Below are positions 1 through 7,454 of a stretch of 64,000 nt of DNA, piece after piece. Made by a program: the position numbers and the translations under genes. The notes under the pieces are model-generated. The model did not search any database. It was not told the DNA's origin and saw only the letters and a program-made list of their open reading frames with translations. Source of the DNA: JACVCJ01 sp052437175 (lineage in GTDB: Bacteria; Bacteroidota; Bacteroidia; CAIKAF01). The DNA is taken from NCBI GenBank assembly GCA_052437175.1, contig JBQVOK010000006.1, positions 1 through 64,000 of the forward strand, read 5' to 3'. The first letter of the stretch is position 1, and every line of letters begins with the position of its first letter.

Positions 1-252
1 GTAAAAAAGGTATTGAGTTTTACCCCACGCAAAATATATACGGATGGATTGCCGGTATACAAGTACCTGGTGCCGCCTGTTTTGCATGGGGTATTTCAAC
101 GATGCATAAACTACATAGAACGTAAAAATCTCACCTTACGTCAGCATCTGCGAAGGCTATCCCGGCGTACACTGGGATATAGCCGAAGCCCGGAGATGTT
201 GCAGGCCCTGTTACGCATTTACTGCGCTGTAAGGGAAACCCAGGTGCTATAG
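1..252 (+). pseudogene. IS1-family transposase, C-terminal part (cut by window edge)
   Basis: The reading frame is open from base 1 and ends with TAG at 250-252. It carries the C-terminal signature of IS1-type DDE transposases: a TDG segment, a conserved His before a run leading to NYIERKNLTLRQ, where the Glu of IER is the likely third catalytic carboxylate, and then the basic RRLSRRTLGYSRS region. IS1 transposases cut and paste their own element using this DDE triad. The upstream half lies outside the window, so I cannot tell an intact element from a remnant. No clear terminal inverted repeat is seen in the ~25 bases after the stop, and degenerate repeats begin at once, which favours a decayed copy. 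Family assignment is fairly sure; intactness is unknown. Confidence 0.7.
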
Positions 253-273
253 ATTACCTGGCTGTGGACAGAA

Positions 274-690
274 CGGAGTTCTTCAACTCCTCCAACGGAG
301 TAAGATACAGCGCCGGATAAGTTATTGTAGGACCTGACGGTATTGTGCAGAGCGTCCATGCAGTTGCATAAGGCGTCGACGATATCGGGCATGGAGCCGG
401 CGGACCATTACAACGCGTTGAAGGAGTCTGCTAAGGTATTACACCCCTTATTTTAAGGCGTTGTCACCGTCCGCTAAGGTATTGCACCCCATACTGTACG
501 GCGTTGACGGGGTTGTTGTACAGGTCTGGCGGAGTACTACAGAGCGTTAACGGAGTAATACAACTCCTCTAACGGCGTAACCTGCTCCGGCGGATAAGTT
601 GCAGTACGGGTACAACGGGGTACCGGTACGGGTGCAACGGCGTAATACAAGGGTACAGACCGGTAACAGTAAGGCGCAGACGGGTTGTGG
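274..690. repeat. Degenerate direct repeats, period about 21-22 bp (and 43 bp)
   Basis: Units beginning CGGAGTA or CGGCGTAA and ending in CTAA or ACAA recur about every 21-22 bases, for example near 274, 296, 529, 550, 572, 615 and 637. A 43-bp double unit is directly repeated at 430-472 and 473-515, and both copies start GCTAAGGTATT(A/G)CACCCC. The copies are too diverged for a CRISPR, there are no unique spacers between constant repeats, and the period is not a multiple of three, so a protein repeat is unlikely. Function is unknown. Confidence 0.6.
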
Positions 691-979
691 CAGGGTATAC
701 AATACCGTAAAACACATCGCTGAGTGTCTTATTCGACCCATACACTCTTTGCGGGAACGGGGTAAACGGACTATAAACTTTGTTGTTGAATTTTCAATAA
801 TTGATTGAGCTATGTGTTAATTATCAGTATATAACTATGTAACTATATTGAAAAAGTGTTAAACGGACGCTGTTGAGGTAATAAAGTAAGTAAACCTGCG
901 TATTTAGTAAACAAACACCGTATTGCCAGCTCTCTGCATGACTTGTTTCTTAGTATAAACCAAATAACATCCTACAGTC
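691..979. other. Intergenic, no gene seen
   Basis: The segment becomes AT-rich from about 770. It presumably holds the promoter of the small protein that starts at 980, but I see no good TAnnTTTG element. Nothing else is recognisable. Confidence 0.4.
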
Positions 980-1480
980 ATGTCTTTAAGCAATTTAATG
1001 GACCTGCACTTTACGGCTGCAGAAATGAACGACATCCGTACTGCGATGAGCACCGTTCAAGGCATTCTCAGTGCCAAAAGCCGTAACCTGAGCCCCGATG
1101 AACGCCGCAAATTCGGAAGGGTTAAAGAACAAAACAAATTATTTATTAATAAGGTACGCGATTTTCATGCGCATCAGCCCGCACTGAGCAGTCCGGATGT
1201 GGACTGGCAGGAGTTCGAGGCCGATTTCCTGGACCGCAACTTCCTGGAACAGGTATTGAGCGGACTCAATACCCTGGCCGAGTTGGCCGGTGATGCCAAA
1301 ATACTGCACGATTTTGATGTATATAAGGCCGCCCTTACCGACTATGACTATACGAAGTATAAGAAGGGTACCGACAGCCTGGGGTATGATACCAAGTACC
1401 ATGAATTAAGCCAGTTTTTTACCGGCGGCTCCCGCGGTTCTGGCGCTGAAGCGGGTACAGGAACGGACCCCGGAAGCTAA
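980..1480 (+). CDS. Conserved-looking hypothetical protein, 166 aa
   Basis: I do not recognise this family. The protein has no signal peptide or membrane segment. It looks helical in its first ~75 residues, with a basic stretch (SPDERRKFGRVKEQNK) that could contact nucleic acid or protein. A middle acidic region (DWQEFEADFLDRNF) is followed by a Tyr/Lys-rich stretch, YDYTKYKKGTDS, and a low-complexity Gly/Ser tail (GGSRGSGAEAGTGTDPGS). The ATG at 980 is the natural start. A strong terminator follows at 1501, so the gene is probably a single unit. Its GC content matches the core genome, unlike the ORFs after 2.87 kb. It sits between the degenerate repeats and a radC-like gene, so a link to mobile DNA is possible but only by position. 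Confidence 0.6.
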   Translation: MSLSNLMDLHFTAAEMNDIRTAMSTVQGILSAKSRNLSPDERRKFGRVKEQNKLFINKVRDFHAHQPALSSPDVDWQEFEADFLDRNFLEQVLSGLNTLAELAGDAKILHDFDVYKAALTDYDYTKYKKGTDSLGYDTKYHELSQFFTGGSRGSGAEAGTGTDPGS

Positions 1481-1500
1481 AGTAAATAAGGTGATCGTAT

Positions 1501-1532
1501 AAACGCTTTCTCTGCGGAGAAGGCGTTTTTTT
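1501..1532 (+). terminator. Rho-independent terminator
   Basis: An AACGC-(T)-TTCTC stem pairs with GAGAA-GGCGTT around a TGCG loop and is followed by seven T. It lies 20 bases after the 166-aa gene. Confidence 0.75.
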
Positions 1533-1829
1533 ATGCCTGTATAAAAGGGTAATCCGGGCGGCTTTAACACCAATGATGCAACGAACGTAGTAAATACGTT
1601 CAGGAACGTTTTAAAACCCTACGGAGACTGTAAATGCGGTAATAAACGCGCCAAAGAAATTGACCAACGTTCGGGGCCGCTGAATGTGTGAAGATTAACG
1701 CCAAAATCGCTGACCTGTATTAAGTGTTGGATTTGCAGGAGCCGCAGACCTGTCTTATGTTTGCACAGACCCCTTATGAATGCAATGAACGGTTTTTAAT
1801 ATCAACTCTAATTAATTGCATTTATCACG
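1533..1829. other. Intergenic, no supported gene
   Basis: About 300 bases without a start-to-stop gene. A short open stretch at roughly 1549-1692 (plus strand) reads through 40-odd codons, including a CKCG, but has no start codon or recognisable similarity. It may be decayed coding DNA. No clear promoter for the next gene was found. Confidence 0.35.
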
Positions 1830-2462
1830 ATGAATGTTAAACTGAAACGGGAACAGAAGATCCCTATTATGACAGCGAGCGATATCTACGAAATTATGCG
1901 CACCATACTGATGCGCCGCAGCCGTACCGACCGCAACCGCGAACACTTCTGGGTAATGGCCCTGGGAGCCGGTAACCGGATCGTGAACATTGAACTGGTG
2001 AGCCTGGGCACCGTAAAAAAGACCCTGGTAGAACCCATGGAAGTGTTCAGCATTCCCTTACAGAAAAGGGCTGTGAACATTGTGCTGATCCACAACCACC
2101 CCAGCGGTACACTCGCGCCGTCGGATGCCGATAAAGACACCACCGATCTGCTGTTGCAGGTGGGCTTTATTATGCACACGCCCGTGCTCGACCACCTCAT
2201 TATCAGTGAGGACGGTTATTATAGCTTTGCCGCCACCGGCCTGCTGGAACAGTTGCAGCTCAGCGATAAATACGTACCCGACCGTATCGCCCGCCTCAAA
2301 TACGAACGGGCCGCTATGGAACGCGGCCTGGCAGAAGGTGAGCAGAAAGCGAAGAGAGAGATGGCCCGTATACTTAAAAAGCAGGGTGTTGATTTGGAGA
2401 TTATCGTTCAGGCTACCGGACTGAGTAAAGCCACCATTGCGCAAATACGGGAGAAGAAGTAA
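1830..2462 (+). CDS. RadC-like JAMM/MPN+ domain protein with Rpn-type C-terminal tail
   Basis: Residues ~15-140 form a RadC (UPF0758) domain. The JAMM metal motif is complete: His88 and His90 in HNHPSG, then Ser98 and Asp101. The N-terminal helix-hairpin-helix of chromosomal RadC is missing, as in the shorter RadC proteins of mobile elements. Residues ~155-210 are different: a charged helix (ERGLAEGEQKAKRE) leads to GVDLEIIVQATGLSKATI, which closely resembles the tail of Rpn/PD-(D/E)XK transposase-like proteins. RadC family function is unsettled; a zinc-dependent hydrolase is implied by the metal site. The gene stands alone, with repeats and an IS end to its left and RHS debris to its right, which fits an accessory role. 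Domain call is sure; biological role is not. Confidence 0.85.
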   Translation: MNVKLKREQKIPIMTASDIYEIMRTILMRRSRTDRNREHFWVMALGAGNRIVNIELVSLGTVKKTLVEPMEVFSIPLQKRAVNIVLIHNHPSGTLAPSDADKDTTDLLLQVGFIMHTPVLDHLIISEDGYYSFAATGLLEQLQLSDKYVPDRIARLKYERAAMERGLAEGEQKAKREMARILKKQGVDLEIIVQATGLSKATIAQIREKK

Positions 2463-2531
2463 GTTTATTCCGAAGCGGTTTTAAAGAGGGTAAATTGAAC
2501 AAAAGCCTTCACCACGTATGCGATTGCAGCG

Positions 2532-2567
2532 ATAGTCCGCATCTCGCTGTAAGCGAGAGAGGACTAT
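2532..2567. other. Long imperfect hairpin
   Basis: ATAGTCC (2532-2538) pairs with GGACTAT (2561-2567), and TCTCGCT (2542-2548) pairs with AGCGAGA (2552-2558), leaving a small internal bulge and a 3-nt loop. There is no T-run on either side, so it is not a standard terminator. It lies between the radC-like gene and the RHS fragment. Confidence 0.55.
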
Positions 2568-2665
2568 GAGCGCGAAGTGAAACAAAGCATGGAGCATAGC
2601 GAAATAAAAGCGCGGTAACCGGATGGATTGAAAAAAGCGCTTGCCCACGCATAAATAGTAGTGTT

Positions 2666-2893
2666 GTGAAAAACGATATATTCTTTGATCAGCTGGACCC
2701 GGAGAAAGACCCCTCCCAGGATGGAAAGACTGGGGGCATTTACCAGTACGTGGCCCGCGATGAATATGGGCTCTCCCTGCACTATTTCCAGGGGGATTGC
2801 CAGATGAGAAGCAGTTTTGAAAATAATGAGGGGAAACCTGGCGTTATACAAGTAAACTCAAATATAAAAAATGGAACGACTAAAATTAATTAA
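2666..2893 (+). pseudogene. RHS-repeat protein fragment
   Basis: The frame starts at a GTG just after an in-frame TAG and encodes only 75 residues. Residues ~8-50 match the segment found near the end of Bacteroidota RHS/YD-repeat core shells: a DQLDPEKDPSQDG stretch followed by YQYVARDEYGLSLHYFQGD, the counterpart of the usual GFSLGYFxGDY element. RHS proteins are very large secreted or surface shells that enclose a variable C-terminal toxin. Here only this one element remains, with Cys in place of the usual Tyr after GD. The last ~20 residues lose the similarity and overlap the next ORF. I read it as a relic of an RHS gene or of a displaced RHS tip cassette. Confidence 0.6.
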
Positions 2894-3401
2894 ATTGGCC
2901 TTGGTTTTTTTTACAAGTAATACGATACTTTATTCTCAGACAAATATTGTAGCTATTAAACGAGATTGTTATCAAGAAACAGAATTGGATAGTAATTCAA
3001 TTTGTAGCTTTGGTAAAGCTCTGTTAGATAAACAAGAAGTACACAAAATTTTTAATGGCGATTTATTTAATGGATTTAAGTACTTAAGCTTAGATAGCAG
3101 TAATTATAAACAGTATTATTTTGTAAACGTACACTTTAAGAAAATTCCTGCAACAAATATTTCAGACGTGGAATTTTTTAGCGTTAACAGAGATAATAAC
3201 GACTTGACGTTACAAAAAAGTGGGCATGATTTCTTAGAAAAGTTAAAAAGGAATTTTCCCTTTACTACTGTGAATGTTATAATACATAGAAAAAATGGAA
3301 GGTCGGAAAATCACGACGTACTCGCTTTCTCATTTAAATTATATGCAGTTCAGGATAATTTTAAGAAAAAGTATTATACAGTCAGTCTTTCATGGCTGTA
3401 A
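2871..3401 (+). CDS. Secreted hypothetical protein (possible immunity protein)
   Basis: This 176-aa protein begins with a basic N-end and a hydrophobic stretch ending near SNTILYSQ, a typical Bacteroidota signal peptide with Gln after the cleavage site. The mature part is about 155 residues, rich in Asn, Lys and Tyr, with no motif I recognise. The ATG at 2871 follows an AT-rich leader and overlaps the end of the RHS fragment by 23 bases. Base composition is far more AT-rich than the surrounding genome, which suggests transfer. A short secreted protein immediately after an RHS fragment would fit an immunity gene or an orphan cassette; that is inference from position only. Confidence 0.6.
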   Translation: MERLKLIKLALVFFTSNTILYSQTNIVAIKRDCYQETELDSNSICSFGKALLDKQEVHKIFNGDLFNGFKYLSLDSSNYKQYYFVNVHFKKIPATNISDVEFFSVNRDNNDLTLQKSGHDFLEKLKRNFPFTTVNVIIHRKNGRSENHDVLAFSFKLYAVQDNFKKKYYTVSLSWL

Positions 3402-3499
3402 AAGAGTTTGTTTACTCTATGTAAAACCAATGGTTCTTTGATAAAGTACAACAATGTGGCGGGACAGCGTGTAATGAAGCAGATATAACCAGAGAGTGA

Positions 3500-3841
3500 T
3501 CCCTTTTATCTGGGAAATTACGTCCTAAATGCGTAGGGCAATGTATTAGCGGCATATCGGATGCACGGAGGCTCAGATACCATCATGCTGAAGTAGAATA
3601 TGCTGTGCGGCAGCAGCAATTCAGAGTATCCCTTTTTGAACCTATGGTGAATGAACTGCAAGCAAAAGGATATAAGGTCAATGCGAAAAAGTCTATGCTT
3701 ATATTTGGACATTTCTTTCTGACTATATCTGATAGTACAGTTTCAGTATCGATTAGTGCGGGTTTAGAGGGCATTAAAAAGACAACTACGAAAACTGTCA
3801 ATGTTCCAGTTTATGTTAACGCAATTACAAATGATAAGTGA
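3500..3841 (+). pseudogene. Start-less AT-rich ORF fragment
   Basis: The frame is open from the stop at 3497 to the stop at 3841. The only plausible starts are internal (GTG at 3605), which leaves 78 residues. Upstream, 3400-3500 also looks like broken coding sequence in two other frames, each ended by stops. The sequence (around FEPMVNELQAKGYKVNAKK) has no recognised family. It may be the remains of a toxin tip or immunity gene in the RHS-derived region. It ends six bases before the next gene. Confidence 0.35.
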
Positions 3842-3847
3842 TTTTTT

Positions 3848-4603
3848 ATGAAAAAGTGTATTTTGTTTTTTATTTTTTTCTATCCCTTTATCCTTTTGTC
3901 TCAAAAAGCTGTAGATTTTGATTGCCTTGTGGTTAAATGCAAAAATACTTCCATGAAAAATATGAAGTGTTTTTACTATTTTAATCAAGAAAGTAATAAA
4001 AAGTATACAGGTACTGCTATAAGGAAAAATGAACAGGGTGTTTTAATATACAAAGTTGACATCGTTAAGGGGCGTTTAGATGGTGAACTTAAAGAATATA
4101 ACGAGTATGGGCAAATAATCCGTCGATGTGATGTAAAGGATACAATTAAATTTAATTGCAAGGAACTTAGGGCGAATTTTCGTGTAGAAAAACAAGATGT
4201 GCCTACGCAAGATTCTGTAAATGTTTATTATATATCAAAAGAAGATTCGTTAAACTTCAGCGTTTTTACGTTTAAGGTGTTAAACCTTAATTCAAAAGAT
4301 TGTATTTTTTATTTTGGGAATGATTCTTTTTATTGTACAGACTTGGATTCTTTAAATTATGAAAAGAGTATAAGAAAAAGTAGGTATATTTTAAATCCTA
4401 TTGTCAATTCCGGCGGATTTAGAGAAATCAAAATTTCTATTCCTGGTAAATGCAAAACGTTTTATTTTTTGTATATATCAGATAGTAAGAATTACTTGTA
4501 TTCGTCCTATTTAAGAATGATGAGCGGTGAAATAGAAGAGGCTGGTATATTCAGAGAGGCAATTTTAAAAGGATTACGAAAGAAAGTTGTTCGAATAGAA
4601 TAA
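3848..4603 (+). CDS. Secreted protein with MORN/YwqK-like repeat
   Basis: The 251-aa protein has a clear signal peptide (MKKCILFFIFFYPFILLSQ). Residues ~50-95 carry a YwqK/MORN-like pattern: GTAIRKNEQGVLIYK, then a GRLDGELKEYNEYGQII segment, of the kind found in proteins annotated as YwqK-type antitoxins in toxin-rich loci. The rest is AT-rich, Lys/Tyr/Ser-rich and unrecognised. It starts seven bases after the preceding fragment. The gene is strongly AT-rich like its neighbours. An immunity or antitoxin role is suggested by the repeat type and the RHS context, but no toxin partner is identifiable. Confidence 0.65.
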   Translation: MKKCILFFIFFYPFILLSQKAVDFDCLVVKCKNTSMKNMKCFYYFNQESNKKYTGTAIRKNEQGVLIYKVDIVKGRLDGELKEYNEYGQIIRRCDVKDTIKFNCKELRANFRVEKQDVPTQDSVNVYYISKEDSLNFSVFTFKVLNLNSKDCIFYFGNDSFYCTDLDSLNYEKSIRKSRYILNPIVNSGGFREIKISIPGKCKTFYFLYISDSKNYLYSSYLRMMSGEIEEAGIFREAILKGLRKKVVRIE

Positions 4604-4699
4604 TCGGTAATGTTGATAATGTTCGAAAACGTCACCTGGATATTTTGATTTGGCTGTAAGCGTTGATTCCACTATATTCACAGAGCTGCTTCAATACAA

Positions 4700-5311
4700 A
4701 TGTCAAACCTGTTAGATAATTTTAAAACTCATATTCTTTTAGGTAAAGAGGAGGAAGCCATTGATTTAGCCTTGAGCGAGCATTCAATAAAGGTTGAATT
4801 ATTATCGGATCCGGAGCTTTATGACTCACTTAGACCGCTGTTAAGGCGGGATGATGTTAAATCAAAAGAACTCATATTTAGTCTACTTGGTATGATATTA
4901 AGGAATGGTAAGGCCTATAAAGATAATGGTGGGGTTGAGGATGTAATAAATTTCTCCTTAGATTATATGAATGATCTTTATACTAATTATGTACTGACTG
5001 TTTTTGGGAAGAACCATCATTTGTCTTTAGAACAAAGACGGTATCATTTGCATGTTAAAGAACAATTGAGACAGCTGTTTGATAAAATACTTGGTCGGAT
5101 GTTCCTACTATTTTGTAGTGTACTTGCACTATCTTTCTTTCTGACAGATTTAATAGGTTGGGCTGCTACGTTTACAATAGATGGAATTACTCTCGCGTTT
5201 TTTGTATTATATGGGCTTTATGCATTCTCTTCATTTAAATTCATCTATTATTTTTCGAAAATAGTTTGGGTCTGGCAACCACCATCTGCATCTTGGGAGG
5301 TACGGGGGTAA
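4700..5311 (+). CDS. Membrane protein, 5' part of a probably frameshifted gene
   Basis: The first ~125 residues are soluble and helical (for example SLEQRRYHLHVKEQLRQLFDK). They are followed by hydrophobic segments at about 132-152 and 158-185. The frame then runs into an unlikely end, WVWQPPSASWEVRG. The overlapping frame that opens at 5266 encodes a clean membrane helix from the same DNA (ATTICILGGTGVILSFFLVDLL), so the two ORFs would form one ~385-aa membrane protein after a one-base shift near 5262-5275. It is AT-rich like the other ORFs of the RHS-derived region. The family is not recognised. Confidence 0.55.
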   Translation: MSNLLDNFKTHILLGKEEEAIDLALSEHSIKVELLSDPELYDSLRPLLRRDDVKSKELIFSLLGMILRNGKAYKDNGGVEDVINFSLDYMNDLYTNYVLTVFGKNHHLSLEQRRYHLHVKEQLRQLFDKILGRMFLLFCSVLALSFFLTDLIGWAATFTIDGITLAFFVLYGLYAFSSFKFIYYFSKIVWVWQPPSASWEVRG

Positions 5312-5877
5312 TTCTATCGTTTTTCCTTGTTGATCTGCTTGAAGGTTTGTATATTAATGGAAATGAAAGCGATATGAATTCTGAATTTATTATTGAACCG
5401 CTTGTTGGTGTTAAGCCGTATTATTTCGGGCAGTCAATACCAGAAGTCAGGGCGATTTTAGGTGGAGTTCAAGATGAATATACTAATTATGAACTTTTTG
5501 GGGAGTGGAATTCTACATTGGCCTCATCAGTGACGGGATTATCTTTTGAGTTTGACTCTGATGCTCTGCTTTATGCGATCGTATTTTCAATGCCATCCGT
5601 TTTTTTTGAGAATGAAGATGTCATGGCGCTGAGTATTCCACAGATTGAGATTCTTTTCATGCAAAAAGGATATAATAAGCGGTTCAATGTAGATGGATGG
5701 CTTATGTATGATGATATCGGAATTGCTTTTGTTCCCAAAGGAAAAAGAAGGGAGCGTATAGACAAGGTCATTGTATTTAAGAAAGGTTCATATAAAAAGC
5801 TTTCCGCGGATGAAATAGACGAGCTTATTAAATATTACCTTCCTGGTTACGACCCTTTGGGAAATCAGGATAAATAA
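5266..5877 (+). CDS. 3' part of frameshifted membrane/immunity-like protein
   Basis: The frame starts at a TTG inside the previous ORF, which is a poor start. Residues 5-28 form a membrane helix and the rest is soluble. Its YYFGQSIPEVRAILGG opening and the later pattern of alternating strands (LSFEFDSDALLYAIVF, then a Val-Phe-Phe-Glu stretch) resemble small immunity proteins of polymorphic toxin loci in general layout. I cannot name a family. The gap-free overlap and continuous hydrophobicity with the ORF at 4700 argue for one gene broken by a frameshift or a sequencing error. It is the last ORF of the AT-rich block. Confidence 0.5.
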   Translation: MGLATTICILGGTGVILSFFLVDLLEGLYINGNESDMNSEFIIEPLVGVKPYYFGQSIPEVRAILGGVQDEYTNYELFGEWNSTLASSVTGLSFEFDSDALLYAIVFSMPSVFFENEDVMALSIPQIEILFMQKGYNKRFNVDGWLMYDDIGIAFVPKGKRRERIDKVIVFKKGSYKKLSADEIDELIKYYLPGYDPLGNQDK

Positions 5878-5953
5878 TGAAGTACTGTTACGCAAGACCT
5901 GCAATGTCCCGATAAGAGATCTGGGGAAACCGGCCTGAAAATCCATCGTTCAC

Positions 5954-5988
5954 AAAAAAAGCCCGGACGTTCATCCAGGCTTTTTCTT
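5954..5988 (-). terminator. Rho-independent terminator of the tRNA
   Basis: On the minus strand, AAAAAGCC-(T)-GGA pairs with TCC-(G)-GGCTTTTT and is followed by a T-run (plus-strand A tract 5954-5960). It lies just downstream of the tRNA and could also work on the plus strand. Confidence 0.7.
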
Positions 5989-6001
5989 TATCGTCTATAA
6001 G

Positions 6002-6075
6002 TAGCGAGAGAGAGACTTGAACTCTCGACCTCATGATTATGAATCATGCGCTCTAACCAGCTGAGCTACCTCGCC
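6002..6075 (-). tRNA. tRNA-Met (anticodon CAU)
   Basis: Read on the minus strand, the acceptor arm GGCGAGG pairs with TCTCGCT (G-U pairs at both ends). The D arm contains TAGCTCAG..GGTTAGAGC, the anticodon loop reads GATTCATAATC with CAT as anticodon, and the T arm has GAGAG-TTCAAGT-CTCTC. CCA is not encoded. CAU could also be tRNA-Ile2 (lysidine-modified) or initiator tRNA. The ordinary first base pair argues against the initiator, and elongator Met is my preferred call. It marks the right edge of the AT-rich accessory region, so it could have served as an integration site, but no repeat of its 3' end is seen nearby. Confidence 0.9.
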
Positions 6076-6303
6076 GAATCGGGGTGCAAATATAGCGGAA
6101 TTTTTAATTTCAAAACAGTACCCGGCGTTTTTTGTTTTATTCGGTTGATTATGAATGCCAAAAAATGAGCGACTCCTGCCGTTTGTACCTTCCGCAGCCG
6201 TTTTCAGGCCCTGCAAAATGTTAAAAGCAGATTAAAAAAGGCCGGCAAACGGCACATTATCAGCAAAAAATTGCCGCTCCGGGTCCTTTAGCCCAAATTC
6301 GTG

Positions 6304-6332
6304 TTTGGCATTAATACCTTTTGTGTATATTG
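6304..6332 (+). promoter_or_regulatory. Probable sigma-ABfr type promoter
   Basis: TTTG (6304-6307), 18 bases, then TATATTG (6326-6332), one T short of the TAnnTTTG consensus. It is 43 bases before the START-like gene. The rest of 6076-6375 holds nothing recognisable. Confidence 0.5.
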
Positions 6333-6375
6333 CCGCACTTAAACAAGAGAGTAAAACAATCCGTATATTGTATCT

Positions 6376-6777
6376 ATGGCCAAAAAAAAGAAGATTGAAC
6401 AGGTTGAATTTGAGTTCCCGATCAAGTGTTCCGCCAGGTTATTGTACCAGATGATCTCTACTTCCACCGGGCTGGCCGAATGGTTTGCCGAAAAGGTGGA
6501 GACGCGCGGCGATATCTTCGTGTTCCACTGGGGCGATGAAGAAGAGTCTGCCGAGCTGATCGAACTGGAAGATAACGAGGCCGTACGCTTTGAATGGACC
6601 GATGATTCGCACGTGGGAGACTACTTTGAAATGTCTATTAAGGTAGACGAACTCACCAATGATGTGGCCCTGGTGATTGTTGATTTCTGTGAACCCGGCG
6701 AAAAGGACGAGGCCTTCCTGCTCTGGGAAACACAGGTAAGCGAACTGATGCACGCCATAGGCGCAGCCTTATCATGA
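6376..6777 (+). CDS. START-like (SRPBCC/AHSA1-type) domain protein
   Basis: The 133-aa protein fills a single helix-grip fold. A first strand (QVEFEFPIKCS) and the helix LLYQMISTSTGLAEWF are followed by the strand pattern seen in AHSA1/START-like proteins of Bacteroidota (FVFHWGDEEESAELI, VRFEWTDD), and a long C-terminal helix (LWETQVSELMHAIGAAL) closes the cavity. The fold binds small hydrophobic ligands or chaperone partners; the ligand here is unknown. It has no signal peptide. The stop overlaps the start of the next gene (ATGA), so it is translationally coupled to the PAP2 phosphatase. A near-consensus promoter lies 43 bases upstream. Confidence 0.85.
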   Translation: MAKKKKIEQVEFEFPIKCSARLLYQMISTSTGLAEWFAEKVETRGDIFVFHWGDEEESAELIELEDNEAVRFEWTDDSHVGDYFEMSIKVDELTNDVALVIVDFCEPGEKDEAFLLWETQVSELMHAIGAALS

Positions 6778-7454
6778 ACACCGCGCTCCGGCAAAACAGG
6801 GTCTTTTTTTCGGGCTGGCTGTTGTTTGTTTGCGTGGCCGCACTGGCCCTGGCCTTTCATTCCAAAATGGAAATACAGGCCTGGATCAACACGAAACATG
6901 CTCCTTTCTTTGATTTTTTCTTCTTCTATGCCACCAAAGCCGCCGAAGGTATAGGGCTGGCCCTGCTCGTTCTGTACACGCTGCTGCACACGCGGGCACA
7001 CCTGTTCTCGCTGCTGGCCGGCTGGACCTCCGCCGCACTCACCACGCAACTGCTGAAACATACGCTTTTCGAAGGCGTAAAACGTCCGCGTACCGTTTTT
7101 AAAGATACGCCGGGCTGGCACTGGGTAGAGGGTGTACGCCTGTACGAATCGGCCTCTTTTCCTTCGGGACACACCACCGATATTTTTGCCCTCATGTGTC
7201 TTTTTGCCCTCTGGTCCGGCAAACAGCTTACCGGTGCCTGTGCACTGGCGATCGCATTGCTGGTGGGCTTTAGCCGCATTTACCTCTCGCAGCATTTTCT
7301 GCCGGACGTACTCGCCGGTTCCGTGGTCGGGGTAAGCTGGGCACTGGTATGGTATCATCTGTTCTTCCGCTCGCAGTGGGCATTGCGGACCCATACGTTA
7401 CGTAAAGCCCTACTGCCGTTCCTGCATCGCAAAAAGGATCAGTTGCCCTTGTAA
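6774..7454 (+). CDS. PAP2-family membrane phosphatase
   Basis: PAP2 enzymes remove phosphate from lipids such as phosphatidic acid, undecaprenyl diphosphate or lipid A. All three signature blocks are visible: a Lys-rich stretch ending KRPRTVF (block 1), PSGHTTD (block 2, the catalytic His) and SRIYLSQHFLPD (block 3, with Arg, His and Asp). About five to six hydrophobic segments span the rest, and the tail is basic. The 226-aa length is normal. The start overlaps the upstream stop by 4 bases. It converges with the ArnT-like gene, and the two overlap by 16 bases at their 3' ends. With a glycolipid-type transferase next door, a role in envelope lipid recycling is plausible; the substrate cannot be read from the sequence. 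Confidence 0.88.
   Translation: MNTALRQNRVFFSGWLLFVCVAALALAFHSKMEIQAWINTKHAPFFDFFFFYATKAAEGIGLALLVLYTLLHTRAHLFSLLAGWTSAALTTQLLKHTLFEGVKRPRTVFKDTPGWHWVEGVRLYESASFPSGHTTDIFALMCLFALWSGKQLTGACALAIALLVGFSRIYLSQHFLPDVLAGSVVGVSWALVWYHLFFRSQWALRTHTLRKALLPFLHRKKDQLPL

Noticed and set aside
274..690. CRISPR array
   Set aside because: The repeats are diverged, have no constant unit with unique spacers, and no cas genes are near.
599..808. A 69-codon ORF in the repeat region
   Set aside because: It lies in the degenerate 22-bp repeats and shows no protein signal.
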